DNA of 44,026 nt from assembly GCA_029982615.1 (NCBI GenBank), contig JARRBK010000010.1:1-44026 (forward strand), given 5' to 3'. Shown here one piece after another: positions 16,802-26,052 of the stretch. The notes under the pieces are model-generated. The model saw nothing but the letters and a program-made list of their open reading frames with translations. It was not told where the DNA came from and searched no databases. Position numbers and translations under genes: made by a program. The stretch is from Tepidanaerobacteraceae bacterium. Lineage in GTDB: Bacteria > Bacillota > Thermosediminibacteria > Thermosediminibacterales > Tepidanaerobacteraceae. The first letter of the stretch is position 1, and each line of letters opens with the position of its first letter.

Positions 16802-17103
16802 TTAATATCACCTCTTCCTTTCTGCGTCTCCACCACCATGCCTTCGCGGAGTTTTTCTGTACAAACCCTGACGTTGGGCTCACCGTTTACAGTCATAAGG
16901 CAGGACGAACAGTTCCCTATGGCGCAGTAAAATCCTCGGGGCCTGTGCAGGTGTTTGCTATAGCTCAAAACCCTCACGCCGTTGTCGTGAAGGGCAGCTG
17001 CTATGGGTTCTCCTTCATATCCTTTCATTTTTTTCCCATTGAAAGTAAATTCGACTTCCCGACCTCTTTTAAAGGTCAGGATTGGATGTTCTGTTATTCG
17101 CAT
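16798..17103 (-). CDS. HcnA-like [2Fe-2S]-binding subunit
   Basis: 101 aa of the Fer2_4 type, equivalent to the N-terminal domain of sarcosine oxidase alpha. Cluster cysteines are in FYCAIGNCSSCLMTV plus a later Cys (VRVCTE). AAAAGGAGGG fixes ATG 17103; a slightly longer frame exists without a ribosome site. It is the first gene of the five-gene operon, directly downstream of the operator region. Confidence 0.85.
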   Translation of the reverse strand: MRITEHPILTFKRGREVEFTFNGKKMKGYEGEPIAAALHDNGVRVLSYSKHLHRPRGFYCAIGNCSSCLMTVNGEPNVRVCTEKLREGMVVETQKGRGDIK

Positions 17104-17137
17104 TATCGTCCCTCCTTTTGTAAATTTCAAGAAATAT

Positions 17138-17182
17138 AAAATAATGTGATATTTAATGATATATTTGTAATTACATTATTTT
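17138..17182. promoter_or_regulatory. Operator candidates upstream of the dehydrogenase operon
   Basis: An inverted repeat AAAATAATGT (17138-17147) / ACATTATTTT (17173-17182) brackets a perfect 10-bp palindrome TGTAATTACA (17166-17175) of the TGT-N4-ACA form bound by many FadR/FCD regulators. The GntR/FCD gene lies just beyond, on the same strand. Binding is inferred. Confidence 0.5.
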
Positions 17183-17250
17183 CCATATAGATTTTCACCC
17201 CCATGCGCAGCCTTAATATTGTTTCCCTCAGCGCTTTGGAAAATTTTTCT

Positions 17251-17943
17251 TTATTTTCCTTTTAAAATATCCCTGCGCAGGCTTTGCAGATGTAGCGACA
17301 TTTTATATGCCGCATCATCTCCATTCCTTTGCACTATAGCCCTCACTATATCGCTGTGCTGCTCACACAGCACAATCCAGTCATCGTAATCCAGAATGGA
17401 TTTTTCCTGCAGGTCCCGGGTAAGGTTTAGCATGAAGCTCACCATTTCCCTAAGCATAAAATTGTGAGACATCTCGGCTAGCGCCATATGAAATGCCAGG
17501 TCCCGGTCCTTTTCCCTGTATTCGGCAAGGTTCGCCCTGCTGCCGTGAAACTCTTCATCGAATGCCAGCAGGCTTTTCATCTCCTGTTCCGTAGCCCTCT
17601 CCGCCGCCAGCTTTGCCACTTTTACCTCCACGATTTCCCTTGCCTCCACCACATCCACCAACGCAAACCTTTCCAAATCCATAGAGGTGCTCTGCTGCAG
17701 GTGAAATCCTTCAACCCTGCGAAGGTAGCGGCCGCCGCCGGGCCTGCTTTCCACAAGGCCGCGGGACTCCAGCACCCTAAAGGCCTCCCGCAGCACTGCT
17801 CTGCTGACTCCGAGCTTTTCCATGAGCTCCCTCTCTGAGGGGAATTTATCGCCGGGCTGCATTTCGCCTTTATCTACCATGTTTTTAATCTGTTCTATGA
17901 TGGACTCGTAAAGCCTTATGTTTTTTACTCTGTGAAAATCCAT
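17251..17943 (-). CDS. GntR/FadR-family transcriptional regulator (FCD domain)
   Basis: 230 aa. An N-terminal winged helix (about 4-75, PSERELMEKLGVSRAVLREAF) is followed by an all-helical FCD domain. Candidate metal/ligand residues D-x3-H (DLAFH), EQH and SLHL are present. GGAGG 5 nt before ATG 17943 is preferred over a longer frame. It lies directly upstream of the dehydrogenase operon, so it probably senses the substrate or product of that pathway. A perfect 15-bp AT palindrome at 17982-17996 (TATATTA-A-TAATATA) upstream may mark its own promoter/operator. Confidence 0.88.
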   Translation of the reverse strand: MDFHRVKNIRLYESIIEQIKNMVDKGEMQPGDKFPSERELMEKLGVSRAVLREAFRVLESRGLVESRPGGGRYLRRVEGFHLQQSTSMDLERFALVDVVEAREIVEVKVAKLAAERATEQEMKSLLAFDEEFHGSRANLAEYREKDRDLAFHMALAEMSHNFMLREMVSFMLNLTRDLQEKSILDYDDWIVLCEQHSDIVRAIVQRNGDDAAYKMSLHLQSLRRDILKGK

Positions 17944-18128
17944 CACTGCCTCCAAATTCCGGGCTACTGGGTAACCCACTTTATATTAATAATATATTTC
18001 GATACGTTTTTCTAAAATCCTGTTTGACTTAAAAATTTAATTAAATTTTTTCAACCCGATGAATCTTGTTTTATGATACCTGCTGTGTTAACATATATTG
18101 TAGTATTTGTGTACGGGTGATTTTCAAG

Positions 18129-20003
18129 ATGGCCATACTTTCCGCATCGAATCTTTCCAAAAGCTTTGGAACTCAAACCGTTTTCCAGAATGTGAGTTTT
18201 TTGATAGAAGAAAAAGAAAAAATAGGCCTGGTGGGGTTAAACGGCGCTGGAAAAACCACCCTCCTTAAAATCCTGGCAGGCAGGATGCCCTACGATTCGG
18301 GCTTTATTTCGATAAGCCGGGATGTGGCGGTAGGGTATCTGGCCCAAGATATAAAAACCGAAGGCTTTGAAACCGTGGGTAATGCCCTGGAATCCGTATT
18401 CATAACCCAGTGGGAACTGGAAAGGCAGCTCCGGAGTCTGGAAGAACAGATGTCCCGGCCGGAAGTTTACGGCGATGAGGATAAACTTTCCCGCCTCATG
18501 GAAAGGTATGCCGCCCTTTCGGAGGATTTTGCCGCCAGCGGAGGCTACGAAATCCGAAGCCGCATCCGCGGAGTGCTGAAGGGGTTGGGTTTCGAAGACC
18601 CTGCCACCCCGGTTTCCGCTTTGAGCGGCGGGCAGAAGACCCGCCTGGCCCTGGCGCGCATGCTGCTTCGGGCCCCGCAGTTGCTGCTTTTGGATGAGCC
18701 CACCAATTACCTTGACATGGATTCGCTGCAGTGGCTGGAAGGATTTTTGAAGGATTATCCCGGAGCAGTACTGGTTGCATCCCACGACAGATATTTCCTA
18801 GACCGCATCGCCACCAGGATTTTCGAATTGGAAAATCATCGCCTCACGATATATGCTGGAAACTATTCGGATTTTATAAAAAAGAAGAATGAAAACCTGG
18901 CCCTCGAGCAAAAGCGCGAAATGCTGAGGCAAAAGGAAGCCGAACGGCTAAAGAAAAGCATTCAGAATTTTATTTCCCACAGAAACTATGTCCAGGCCCA
19001 AACCCGCCGCCGGATGCTGGAGGGCCTTTTGCCTATATCCGACGGCAACAGGGTCAAGCATTCACTGAGGCTGAAGTTTGAAATGGAGCAGGCCAGCGGC
19101 AAAGAGGTGCTTCGGGCCTGCGGCCTGAATTTTTCTTACGGGGATAAGGTTATTCTTCAGTCAGTGGACCTTAAGGTTTTTCGCGGGGAGCGCATAGGAA
19201 TTATTGGGCCCAACGGCATTGGAAAATCCACGCTTCTCAAGATTCTGGCGGGAGAGCTTTTGCCCAGCAGCGGCGAGGTTTTGCTGGGACACAAGGTACA
19301 GGCAGCATATTTTTCACAGGAGCAGGAAGGGCTTTCGCCGAACTCCACTGTACTCGAAGAGGTATGGGATTCAGCGCCGGGGCTTTCCATGACGCAGGTG
19401 CGCTCTTTTCTCGCAAGCATGATGTTTTCCGGCGAGGATGTGGAAAAACCCGTGGGCGTGTTGAGCGGCGGTGAAAAGAGCAGGGTGGCCCTGGCAAAAG
19501 CCATTTTGCAGGGAGCTAACCTGCTCTTGCTGGACGAGCCCACAAATCATCTGGATATAATATCCAAGGAAAAGCTCGAACAGGCCTTGCTGGAATACGG
19601 CGGCACCATTATAGCCGTTTCGCACGATAGATATTTTTTGGCAAAAATCGCCACTCGCATCTGGGAATTTACCTCTCAGGGCATCCGGGATTTTGACGGC
19701 GGTTTTGCCTATTACTTGGAGAAAAAAATGGAAAAGCCGCACCAGGAGCAGCCTCAGGAGAACAAAACCCGCCTGCACAGGACAAGGCGCGAGCAAAGGC
19801 AGCAGAGGGAGGAAGAAAAGCGCAAAAAGCAGGAATTGAGAGAGCTGGAGCAGAAGATTATGGCACTGGAAGATGAAATACAAGAACTGGAGCGCCTTCT
19901 GTGCCTACCGGAAGTTTACGGCAATCCCGAAAAGGCAAAAGAAGTGAATACCCGGTACAGGGCTGCATCGGAGGAGTTGGAAGAGCTTTATGAGAATCTC
20001 TGA
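18129..20003 (+). CDS. ABC-F family ATPase
   Basis: 624 aa with two ATPase domains and no membrane segment. Walker A at 36-43 (GLNGAGKT) and about 360 (GPNGIGKS), signatures LSGGQKTR (about 165) and LSGGEKSR (about 444), Walker [10 protein letters not shown] and LDEPTNHLD. The linker between domains is charged and a C-terminal coiled coil (from about 540, [17 protein letters not shown]) follows, as in Uup/YdiF-type proteins. These act on ribosomes; resistance versus housekeeping function cannot be told. ATG 18129 starts the conserved part; the ribosome site is weak (ACGGGTGA). Confidence 0.88.
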   Translation: MAILSASNLSKSFGTQTVFQNVSFLIEEKEKIGLVGLNGAGKTTLLKILAGRMPYDSGFISISRDVAVGYLAQDIKTEGFETVGNALESVFITQWELERQLRSLEEQMSRPEVYGDEDKLSRLMERYAALSEDFAASGGYEIRSRIRGVLKGLGFEDPATPVSALSGGQKTRLALARMLLRAPQLLLLDEPTNYLDMDSLQWLEGFLKDYPGAVLVASHDRYFLDRIATRIFELENHRLTIYAGNYSDFIKKKNENLALEQKREMLRQKEAERLKKSIQNFISHRNYVQAQTRRRMLEGLLPISDGNRVKHSLRLKFEMEQASGKEVLRACGLNFSYGDKVILQSVDLKVFRGERIGIIGPNGIGKSTLLKILAGELLPSSGEVLLGHKVQAAYFSQEQEGLSPNSTVLEEVWDSAPGLSMTQVRSFLASMMFSGEDVEKPVGVLSGGEKSRVALAKAILQGANLLLLDEPTNHLDIISKEKLEQALLEYGGTIIAVSHDRYFLAKIATRIWEFTSQGIRDFDGGFAYYLEKKMEKPHQEQPQENKTRLHRTRREQRQQREEEKRKKQELRELEQKIMALEDEIQELERLLCLPEVYGNPEKAKEVNTRYRAASEELEELYENL

Positions 20004-20058
20004 TAGTAAGTCAAAAAATGATTCGTGTGTAAAAACTAAAATAAGGAGCGGAATAGGA

Positions 20059-21069
20059 TTGACTGAAAATTTTTTGACTCTGGGTATAGAAACATCGTGC
20101 GACGAGACATCGGCAGCCGTGGTTTTGAACGGCCGCCGGGTGCTTTCGAACGTTATTTTTTCTCAGGTAAAATGGCATGAAAAATTCGGCGGGGTGGTGC
20201 CAGAGATAGCCTCGCGCCAGCATCTCGAAGCCATATGCCATGTGACGCAGAAGGCTCTGGATGATGCGGGCATTAAATTTCCCGATATCGACCTGGTGGC
20301 AGTTACTTGCGGACCGGGGCTGGTAGGGGCTCTGCTGGTGGGTGTTTCCTATGCCAAAGGTCTGGCGTATGTGTTGAAAAAGCCGCTCATCGGGGTAAAT
20401 CATATTGAGGGACATATTTTCGCCAATTTTCTGGAAAGCAGCCTCGAACCGCCGTTTTTGTGCCTGGTGGTGTCGGGCGGGCATTCCCATATAGTGTACG
20501 TGAAGGATTACGGCAAATATGAGGTGATGGGGCGGACGGTGGACGACGCAGCTGGAGAAGCCTTCGACAAGACCGCCCGGGCCCTGGGGCTGGGTTACCC
20601 CGGCGGACCGCTCATCGACAGGATTGCCAAAACTGGAGACGAAAACGCCATCAGCTTTCCGGTGGCGCACGTGCGGGGAGAGGACTTCAGTTTCAGCTTC
20701 AGCGGCATAAAATCCGCCGTTCTCAATTACTTAAACCAGATGCGCATGAAAAATATCCCCATTGCTGTGGAAAACGTGGCGGCGAGCTTTCAAAAGGCCG
20801 TGGTGGATGCGCTGGTGGAAAAAACCCTGGCGGCTGCGCGCGCGAAAAATGTGAGGACCATTGCCCTGGCCGGAGGGGTGGCAGCCAACAGCAAACTCAG
20901 GCAGGAACTTTCGGCCCGGGCTGGCGGTGATTTTGCGGTGAATTTTCCTCCCGCAGTTTTTTGCACCGACAACGCCGCCATGATAGCGTGTGCGGGTTAT
21001 TATAGGAATAAAGGCGGAGTAATTTCGCACATGGACTTAAATGCCTATGCGACTTTAAGCTTATTCTGA
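20059..21069 (+). CDS. tsaD: tRNA N6-adenosine threonylcarbamoyltransferase TsaD
   Basis: Transfers the threonylcarbamoyl group to A37 of ANN-decoding tRNAs, with TsaB and TsaE. About 336 aa in the ASKHA fold. Visible motifs: [10 protein letters not shown] (9-18), metal ligands His115 and His119 in [30 protein letters not shown] and [13 protein letters not shown] 20059 is chosen because AAGGAG (20043-20048) precedes it by 10 nt and the family length then fits. Its partners tsaB and tsaE lie on the opposite strand about 0.5-1.7 kb away. Confidence 0.95.
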   Translation: MTENFLTLGIETSCDETSAAVVLNGRRVLSNVIFSQVKWHEKFGGVVPEIASRQHLEAICHVTQKALDDAGIKFPDIDLVAVTCGPGLVGALLVGVSYAKGLAYVLKKPLIGVNHIEGHIFANFLESSLEPPFLCLVVSGGHSHIVYVKDYGKYEVMGRTVDDAAGEAFDKTARALGLGYPGGPLIDRIAKTGDENAISFPVAHVRGEDFSFSFSGIKSAVLNYLNQMRMKNIPIAVENVAASFQKAVVDALVEKTLAAARAKNVRTIALAGGVAANSKLRQELSARAGGDFAVNFPPAVFCTDNAAMIACAGYYRNKGGVISHMDLNAYATLSLF

Positions 21070-21072
21070 CCT

Positions 21073-21175
21073 TGTGGATATGTGGATTTTTGCTGTGGGG
21101 ATATTGTGGACAACTGGTAAATTTATTATCTCTCTTGAGGTTTTCCTGTGGATAAGTCTGTGGATATGTGGATAA
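21073..21175. other. Cluster of DnaA-box-like sequences
   Basis: Within 103 bp between two convergent genes, six TGTGGA-initiated 9-mers occur in one orientation. Two are perfect TGTGGATAA (21147-21155, 21167-21175; reverse of TTATCCACA). Two are TGTGGATAT (21073-21081, 21159-21167). The others are TGTGGATTT (21081-21089) and TGTGGACAA (21105-21113). A weaker TGTGGGGAT lies at 21094. Two pairs are head-to-tail with an 8-bp period. DnaA binding is inferred from the consensus. Confidence 0.6.
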
Positions 21176-21176
21176 A

Positions 21177-21638
21177 TCACAACTCCAGCCACATTATTAC
21201 GGCATCCTCTCTGTTGTCCATGTAGTATCCCCGGCGGATGCCGCAGGGCTCAAAACCCAGTTTTGAATACAGATTCTGAGCCACGTAGTTGCTCTTCCTC
21301 ACTTCCAGGGTCATCCTGTCGGCACCGTTTTGTCTCGCTATCTCAATGAGGTTTCTCATTATAAGCTCCCCGATGCCTTCACCCCTGTATTCGGGCAGGA
21401 CTCCCACATTGGTCACATGAGCCTCGTTGAGCACCATCCACATGCCGCCGTATCCCACAATTTTATCTCCGACTTTCGCCACTATATAGCGTGAAAAATC
21501 ATTGTCCCGAAGCTCACAAGCAAAAGCGTATCGGGACCACGGGTTTGTGAAACACCGGTGTTCTATCTCTATTACGTCGTCTAAATGCTTCATTTTCATT
21601 ATCTCAATCGTCACATCTTCCGGCGCTCGCTGTTCCAT
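21177..21638 (-). CDS. rimI: Ribosomal protein S18 alanine N-acetyltransferase RimI
   Basis: GNAT acetyltransferase of 153 aa, acting on the N-terminus of ribosomal protein S18 in known cases. Motifs: IEHRCFTNPW near 25-34, the acetyl-CoA site VLPEYRGEGIGELIM, then EVRKSNYVAQNLYSKLGF. GGGAGGAG precedes ATG 21638. It overlaps the tsaB end by 35 bp and is the third gene of tsaE-tsaB-rimI, a common bacterial order. Confidence 0.92.
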   Translation of the reverse strand: MEQRAPEDVTIEIMKMKHLDDVIEIEHRCFTNPWSRYAFACELRDNDFSRYIVAKVGDKIVGYGGMWMVLNEAHVTNVGVLPEYRGEGIGELIMRNLIEIARQNGADRMTLEVRKSNYVAQNLYSKLGFEPCGIRRGYYMDNREDAVIMWLEL

Positions 21639-22350
21639 GTTGCTCCTCCCATTTCTCCTCAGCGTGGGACCTTCTGATATAAAAGGGCTTTATGGTATAA
21701 CAAGTGTCAATCTTTCCCCTGGCATATTCGTCCAGGGCTGCCGCCGCTATGGAAGAGGCCCGGGGCATGGATAAAGCGGGATGTGCAGCTGCGATAAGGC
21801 TGTCCACTCCCCAAACTTTTTGCCCTCCATCATCCGTTGCCCGGGCCAGAACCGTAAGTCCATCACCTAGAACCACGGTTTGCTCTTTTCTCGATGACAA
21901 CCTGGCGAGAAGGTCTTTCGCTTTTATCACTTCATATTCTGACAGTTTCTTCAGTTTGCCTCCTTCCCAGCGGTAAAAGCACGTATATACTTGCCCCCGC
22001 TGAGCGTCCATTACGGGGCATATGAGGCGGGTTTCCCCCATCAAGTTGTACGCAAGGCCGTCCAGCGTATTAATTCCCACCATGGGCTTTTCCAGAGCAT
22101 GGGCCATGCCTTCGGCACACGCCATACCTATTCGAATGCCGGTAAAAGACCCCGGCCCCACAGCCACTGCCACCACATCAAGGTCGGCAAGGCTTATGCC
22201 GGAGTCCTGCAGCACCCTGTCCACCACCTGCATCATCTTTTCCGAATGGTTTTTTTTGTTGTTAACAATGTATTCGGCCATCAGTTTATCCGGACTCATT
22301 ACCGCTGCAGTGGCCACCATGGAGGAAGTATCTATCCCCAAAATATACAT
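21604..22350 (-). CDS. tsaB: t6A synthesis protein TsaB
   Basis: 248 aa, ASKHA fold, TsaD partner in threonylcarbamoyladenosine synthesis. The start reads MYILGIDTSSMVATAAV and PGSFTGIRIGMACAEGMA is characteristic. ATG 22350 overlaps the tsaE stop (TGATG), which couples translation. Unlike TsaD it has no metal-binding HxxxH motif, as expected for the dimerisation subunit. Cytoplasmic. Confidence 0.93.
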   Translation of the reverse strand: MYILGIDTSSMVATAAVMSPDKLMAEYIVNNKKNHSEKMMQVVDRVLQDSGISLADLDVVAVAVGPGSFTGIRIGMACAEGMAHALEKPMVGINTLDGLAYNLMGETRLICPVMDAQRGQVYTCFYRWEGGKLKKLSEYEVIKAKDLLARLSSRKEQTVVLGDGLTVLARATDDGGQKVWGVDSLIAAAHPALSMPRASSIAAAALDEYARGKIDTCYTIKPFYIRRSHAEEKWEEQHGTASAGRCDD

Positions 22351-22805
22351 CAAGCATTCAACTCCTGAAGTATTTTATCAAATTTCGGGCTTTGCGAATG
22401 AATCCTTATGCTGCGCCGGTTTTCATCCAGCACCGCAATATCTATCCTCAGGGCATCTTCCGGCACCAGGCACTCCACCCGGTCCGCCCATTCCAGCACC
22501 ACGACAAAGCCCTCAAGATAATCATAATACCCTATGTTTTCCAGCTCTTCGGGGCCGTTAAGGCGGTATGCATCCATATGTGCCAGAGGGATTTTTGCTT
22601 CATACTGATTGATAATGGTAAAGGTGGGACTGGTGATATCTTCCTCAATGCCCAGGCCCCGGGCTATTCCAGCGGTAAAGGCAGTCTTCCCCGCGCCCAA
22701 ATCGCCAGTCAGCGCGAGGAAATCTCCGGGTTTGAGCCTTTTGCCCAGGGCTTTTCCCAACTCCTGTGTTTCATTTGTGTTTGCGGTTTCGAAGATTCTA
22801 TCCAT
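22350..22805 (-). CDS. tsaE: t6A synthesis ATPase TsaE
   Basis: About 151 aa P-loop ATPase (Walker A GDLGAGKT, about 34-41) that regulates the TsaB-TsaD complex. TSPTFTIINQY and HMDAYRL are family motifs, as is the C-terminal VLEWADRV. Two in-frame ATGs (22811, 22805) follow AAGGG; the second has better spacing. First gene of the tsaE-tsaB-rimI operon. Confidence 0.93.
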   Translation of the reverse strand: MDRIFETANTNETQELGKALGKRLKPGDFLALTGDLGAGKTAFTAGIARGLGIEEDITSPTFTIINQYEAKIPLAHMDAYRLNGPEELENIGYYDYLEGFVVVLEWADRVECLVPEDALRIDIAVLDENRRSIRIHSQSPKFDKILQELNA

Positions 22806-22929
22806 ATGCATCCCTTAATCAACTTTGATTCCTGTGGCTGCTACACCCGAATCAAATTTTTTATTTTTATATATTTTATTACATCAAAATCCAAATTACA
22901 AGGTGGTCATAAAGCTGGCGGCAGCGTAC

Positions 22930-22952
22930 AAAAAAAAAGCGCTGTAAAGCGC
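22930..22952 (-). terminator. Terminator downstream of ribU
   Basis: On the minus strand, stem GCGCT/AGCGC with a TTAC loop is followed by nine T. It lies about 60 bp past the ribU stop. Confidence 0.65.
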
Positions 22953-23011
22953 AACGTTTTCGGAAAGAATCGAGGATCGCAAATTGCACAAGGCCCATAC
23001 TTACACATGTT

Positions 23012-23626
23012 TTACCGGTGCAGCAGGGGCGAAAGCCTCTTGTAAATCAGCGCTGTGGCGATGGTAACAAGGATGCCCTTGATTATGTTGAACGGCAAAA
23101 TGCTGTATACCACCAGAGTCTTGAGGTCCACTATCCGGGCATTGGCATGGGTGCCCATGGCGATTACAGCCTGGGTGGGTATATTCAGGAGCTTCTGGTA
23201 AAGCGGCACGATGATAAAATAATTTGCTACGGACATGCCCACCGCCATTATTAGGGTTCCGGCCAGCATGCCGATTATGGCGGTCTTTTTGCTCTTGTGC
23301 ATGGAATAAATCAACGATGCTGGCGCCACCAGCAGGATGCCCGTCAACAGGTTCGCCGCTTCTCCTATGAAAGCCGTCTGGCTTCTAAAAAGGTGCAGGA
23401 AGTTTTTTACAACTTCCACCATTATCCCGGCCCAGGGTCCCATAGAAAACCCTGCCAAGAGAGCGGGCACATCGCTGAAGTCAATTTTCAAAAAAGCGGC
23501 AAACATGGGCAGCGGAAATTCTGCAAACATGATTATAAACGCCAGCACCCCCAGCACCGCTATTTTTGTAATGCTTTTTGTGTGTGACATTTCTTTTTTT
23601 ATTGCTTTTTGATTTACTGCTGCCAT
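23012..23626 (-). CDS. ribU: Riboflavin ECF transporter S component RibU
   Basis: 204 aa with about six membrane segments; FSDVPALLAGFSMGPWAG and VKNFLHLF are typical of RibU. It binds riboflavin and needs the shared ECF module, which is not in this window. AAGGAGGATAAATT precedes ATG 23626. The FMN riboswitch and terminator upstream support the substrate assignment. Confidence 0.92.
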   Translation of the reverse strand: MAAVNQKAIKKEMSHTKSITKIAVLGVLAFIIMFAEFPLPMFAAFLKIDFSDVPALLAGFSMGPWAGIMVEVVKNFLHLFRSQTAFIGEAANLLTGILLVAPASLIYSMHKSKKTAIIGMLAGTLIMAVGMSVANYFIIVPLYQKLLNIPTQAVIAMGTHANARIVDLKTLVVYSILPFNIIKGILVTIATALIYKRLSPLLHR

Positions 23627-23720
23627 AATTTATCCTCCTTACAAATTTAATTTTGATTCAAAGCGTAAAAACACGTCGTCGATTGTGGTTTGTGACTGCC
23701 TAAGGCACCGTAGAGTAACA

Positions 23721-23747
23721 ATAAAGCCCTGGAAAAATCTCCAGGGC
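23721..23747 (-). terminator. Terminator of the FMN riboswitch
   Basis: Perfect stem GCCCTGG/CCAGGGC (23726-23747) followed on the minus strand by TTTATTGTT. It lies between the aptamer and ribU and would form when FMN is bound. Confidence 0.75.
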
Positions 23748-23767
23748 ATCAAACGCAATAATAAATA

Positions 23768-23894
23768 CACCTTCTTCCATCCAGACTATACTGTCGGCTC
23801 CGGCTTTTACCGGATCGGCTCCCTGGCTAAGGAGTTCGCGGGCTCGCCTTTTCGGCTTACCGCCGGTCGGGAATTTCACCCTGCCCTGAAGGTT
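23768..23894 (-). promoter_or_regulatory. FMN riboswitch (RFN element)
   Basis: On the minus strand the conserved RFN blocks run in order: CTTCAGGGCAGGGTG, AATTCCCGACCGGCGGTA, AGCCCGCGA, then AGCCGA...GGAGCCGACAGT and ATAGTCTGGATGGAAGA. It precedes ribU. Confidence 0.95.
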
Positions 23895-23938
23895 TCAAGC
23901 AAATCTCATATTCAGTTTGATATCATGATATCGTTAAT

Positions 23939-23967
23939 ATACTAGCACACTTTTTTGCATTTTGCAA
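23939..23967 (-). promoter_or_regulatory. Promoter of the ribU transcript
   Basis: On the minus strand, TTGCAA (23962-23967) and TAGTAT (23939-23944) with 17-bp spacing, upstream of the FMN aptamer. Confidence 0.6.
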
Positions 23968-24009
23968 TACTGTATTTTTGTTTCTTCTTGTGCTGCTTCA
24001 AAGGACTCA

Positions 24010-25185
24010 TCAGGATTTGTAATCAATTTCTCTTTTATATACCACCCGGCCGTCTACTATTACAATGGAAGGCGTTGATTTTATATCCAGCGGATGGCCG
24101 TCCCATATTACCACGTCGGCGTCCTTACCTTTCTCCAGGCTCCCAACTCTGTCGGCAATGCCTATAATTTCTGCGGCGTTTATGGTGATAGCCCTGAGCG
24201 CATCTTCTTCTCTCATGCCCTCTTTTACCGCAAGGGCCGCGCACACCGGAAGGTACTGTATGGGTATCACAGGGTGGTCAGTCATTATCGCTACTTTTAC
24301 GCCCTTTTTTGCCAGTATGCCGGGGGTTTTGAAACTGAGGTCCTTGAGCTCAAGCTTGGATCGGGAGGTGAGGGATGGCCCCACCACTGCCGGTATTTTC
24401 GCTTCGGCCAGTTCATCGGCAATCAGGTGGCCTTCAGTGCAATGCTCTATGACAATATCCACACCAAACTCCCGGGCTATGCGAATGGCGGTGAGTATGT
24501 CATCGGCGCGGTGAGCGTGGGCCCGCAAGGGGATTTTTCTGTCCAGCACATCGCACAGCGCTTCCATTTTAAGGTCCCTTTCCACAACCTTTTCGGGAGC
24601 TTTTGCGCCGTTTTCCATTTTCTTCTTATAGTTTACCGCTTTCACCAGGGTTTCCCTCAAAAGGGCTGCAGTGGCCATTCTGGTGGAGGGCATTTTTTTC
24701 TGCTGCCCGTATACTCGCTTGGGGTTTTCTCCGAAGGCCACTTTGAGTCCGGCGGGAGCTTTTACCACCATTTTGTCTATGACTTTGCCGGAGGTTTTTA
24801 GAGCAATGGACTGCCCCCCTATGACGTTGGCGCTGCCGGGGCCGGTAAACGCACAGGTGATGCCTCCCCTGACAGCGTCTTCGAAGGCTATGTCCGCGGG
24901 ATTTACCGCATCAATGGCTCGAAGCTGCGGCGTCACAGGGTCGGTCCACTCATTGCCGTCCTCCCCGATTTCCCCCACGGCCTCTTCGAATATTCCCACA
25001 TGGCTGTGAGCATCGATGAATCCCGGAAACACGTATCTTCCTCCTGCATCGATGATTTGGGCATCGGGGGGAACGGTAAGGTTTTCACCCACATCTGCTA
25101 TTTTGCCTCCATCAATTATGACACTGCCTTTCTCCAGCACGCTACCGCTCATGGTGTATATTTTGCCGTTGATGATAGCCAGCAT
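24010..25185 (-). CDS. Metal-dependent amidohydrolase (imidazolonepropionase/peptidase-like)
   Basis: 391 aa TIM-barrel amidohydrolase. Metal-site residues: HSH at FIDAHSHVGIF (about 59-63), His in LRAHAHRADD, His in IEHCTEGH, and Asp in MTDHP. The composite beta-domain ends with GSLEKGKDADVVIWDGHP. The substrate is unknown; the neighbours are a D-aminopeptidase and a gamma-glutamyl hydrolase-like gene, so peptide or amino-acid breakdown is plausible. GGGAG precedes ATG 25185. Last gene of a three-gene operon. Confidence 0.82.
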   Translation of the reverse strand: MLAIINGKIYTMSGSVLEKGSVIIDGGKIADVGENLTVPPDAQIIDAGGRYVFPGFIDAHSHVGIFEEAVGEIGEDGNEWTDPVTPQLRAIDAVNPADIAFEDAVRGGITCAFTGPGSANVIGGQSIALKTSGKVIDKMVVKAPAGLKVAFGENPKRVYGQQKKMPSTRMATAALLRETLVKAVNYKKKMENGAKAPEKVVERDLKMEALCDVLDRKIPLRAHAHRADDILTAIRIAREFGVDIVIEHCTEGHLIADELAEAKIPAVVGPSLTSRSKLELKDLSFKTPGILAKKGVKVAIMTDHPVIPIQYLPVCAALAVKEGMREEDALRAITINAAEIIGIADRVGSLEKGKDADVVIWDGHPLDIKSTPSIVIVDGRVVYKREIDYKS

Positions 25186-25212
25186 AAAAACACTCCCTGT
25201 ATGTGATATTTT

Positions 25213-26031
25213 CTATCTTATTCCGTGAGACAGCGCCAGCATTGCCCTGAAGGCCTTGAAGGCCTCCATATAGTCTGTCGCGGTGTACACCACCGTGCGC
25301 CCGTCTTTCCTGGACGTTCCCGGTATCAGCATAGCCATGTCCGCCATGCCGGAGATGGAAAAGCTTACTTCCAGTTCCACCGGCCCGTTTTCCACGGTGG
25401 GCTTAATTGATTTCAGGTTTTTCATCGCTTCTTGCACGCCTTGCCGGAGCTTTTGTTTTACCACACCAAAGGGGTATATCACCGCCGCATTGCGGCCCAC
25501 AGCGGATTTCACCGCAACGCCCACCGGGCCGTTCAGCTCCTCCTTCGCACAGGCAACGGCGTTCTGGTCTCCGGATACAAACGCCACCGGCACCCCGAAA
25601 CAACCTGCCAGCCTGCCGTTTATGCCCGCTTCGCTCATGGGCTTGCCGTTGATTCTGGCGCTGAGGACCCTGAAGGCATATGTATGGTCAATCACAGCCT
25701 TGCCTGTGCCAGCTCTGGCGTGGTAGCCCACAAAAAATGCGGCATCGAAGCTTTCGTCGATGCCCTGCATCATGCTGAAAGGTTTAGGGCTGCCGCTGAT
25801 GAGCACGGCTTTGGGGTTCAGTTCTTCAATAAGAATATTGTCCATATTGTCATGGGAATCGTTTACAACTATCTCCGAAGCGCCACACTCCAGGGCGGCT
25901 TCCACTACGGCGTTGACCTCCCTCGTCATCATGCGCCGGGCCCTCTCATAATCTCTGGCGCCGGGCTCTATTTGCTCCATTGAGACAACGCCTGAAATGC
26001 CCTCCATATCGGCTGAAATAAAGATTTTCAA
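25213..26031 (-). CDS. dppA: DppA-like D-aminopeptidase (family M55)
   Basis: 272 aa with M55 zinc-site residues: Asp8 and Glu10 in SADMEGISG, His in VVNDSHDNM, His in GYHARAG and Glu in SEAGINGRL. B. subtilis DppA cleaves D-Ala-containing peptides. The start is a TTG at 26031: GGAGG lies 8 nt upstream and the intervening ATG is out of frame. 28 bp before the amidohydrolase and 22 bp after the class I glutamine-amidotransferase-like gene. Cytoplasmic; substrate range not known. Confidence 0.88.
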   Translation of the reverse strand: MKIFISADMEGISGVVSMEQIEPGARDYERARRMMTREVNAVVEAALECGASEIVVNDSHDNMDNILIEELNPKAVLISGSPKPFSMMQGIDESFDAAFFVGYHARAGTGKAVIDHTYAFRVLSARINGKPMSEAGINGRLAGCFGVPVAFVSGDQNAVACAKEELNGPVGVAVKSAVGRNAAVIYPFGVVKQKLRQGVQEAMKNLKSIKPTVENGPVELEVSFSISGMADMAMLIPGTSRKDGRTVVYTATDYMEAFKAFRAMLALSHGIR

Positions 26032-26052
26032 GCATAAAACCTCCTCACTGGC

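Noticed and set aside
21073-21175. Cluster as a transcription terminator for tsaD or rimI
   Set aside because: The repeats are direct, not inverted; no stem followed by a T-run is seen.
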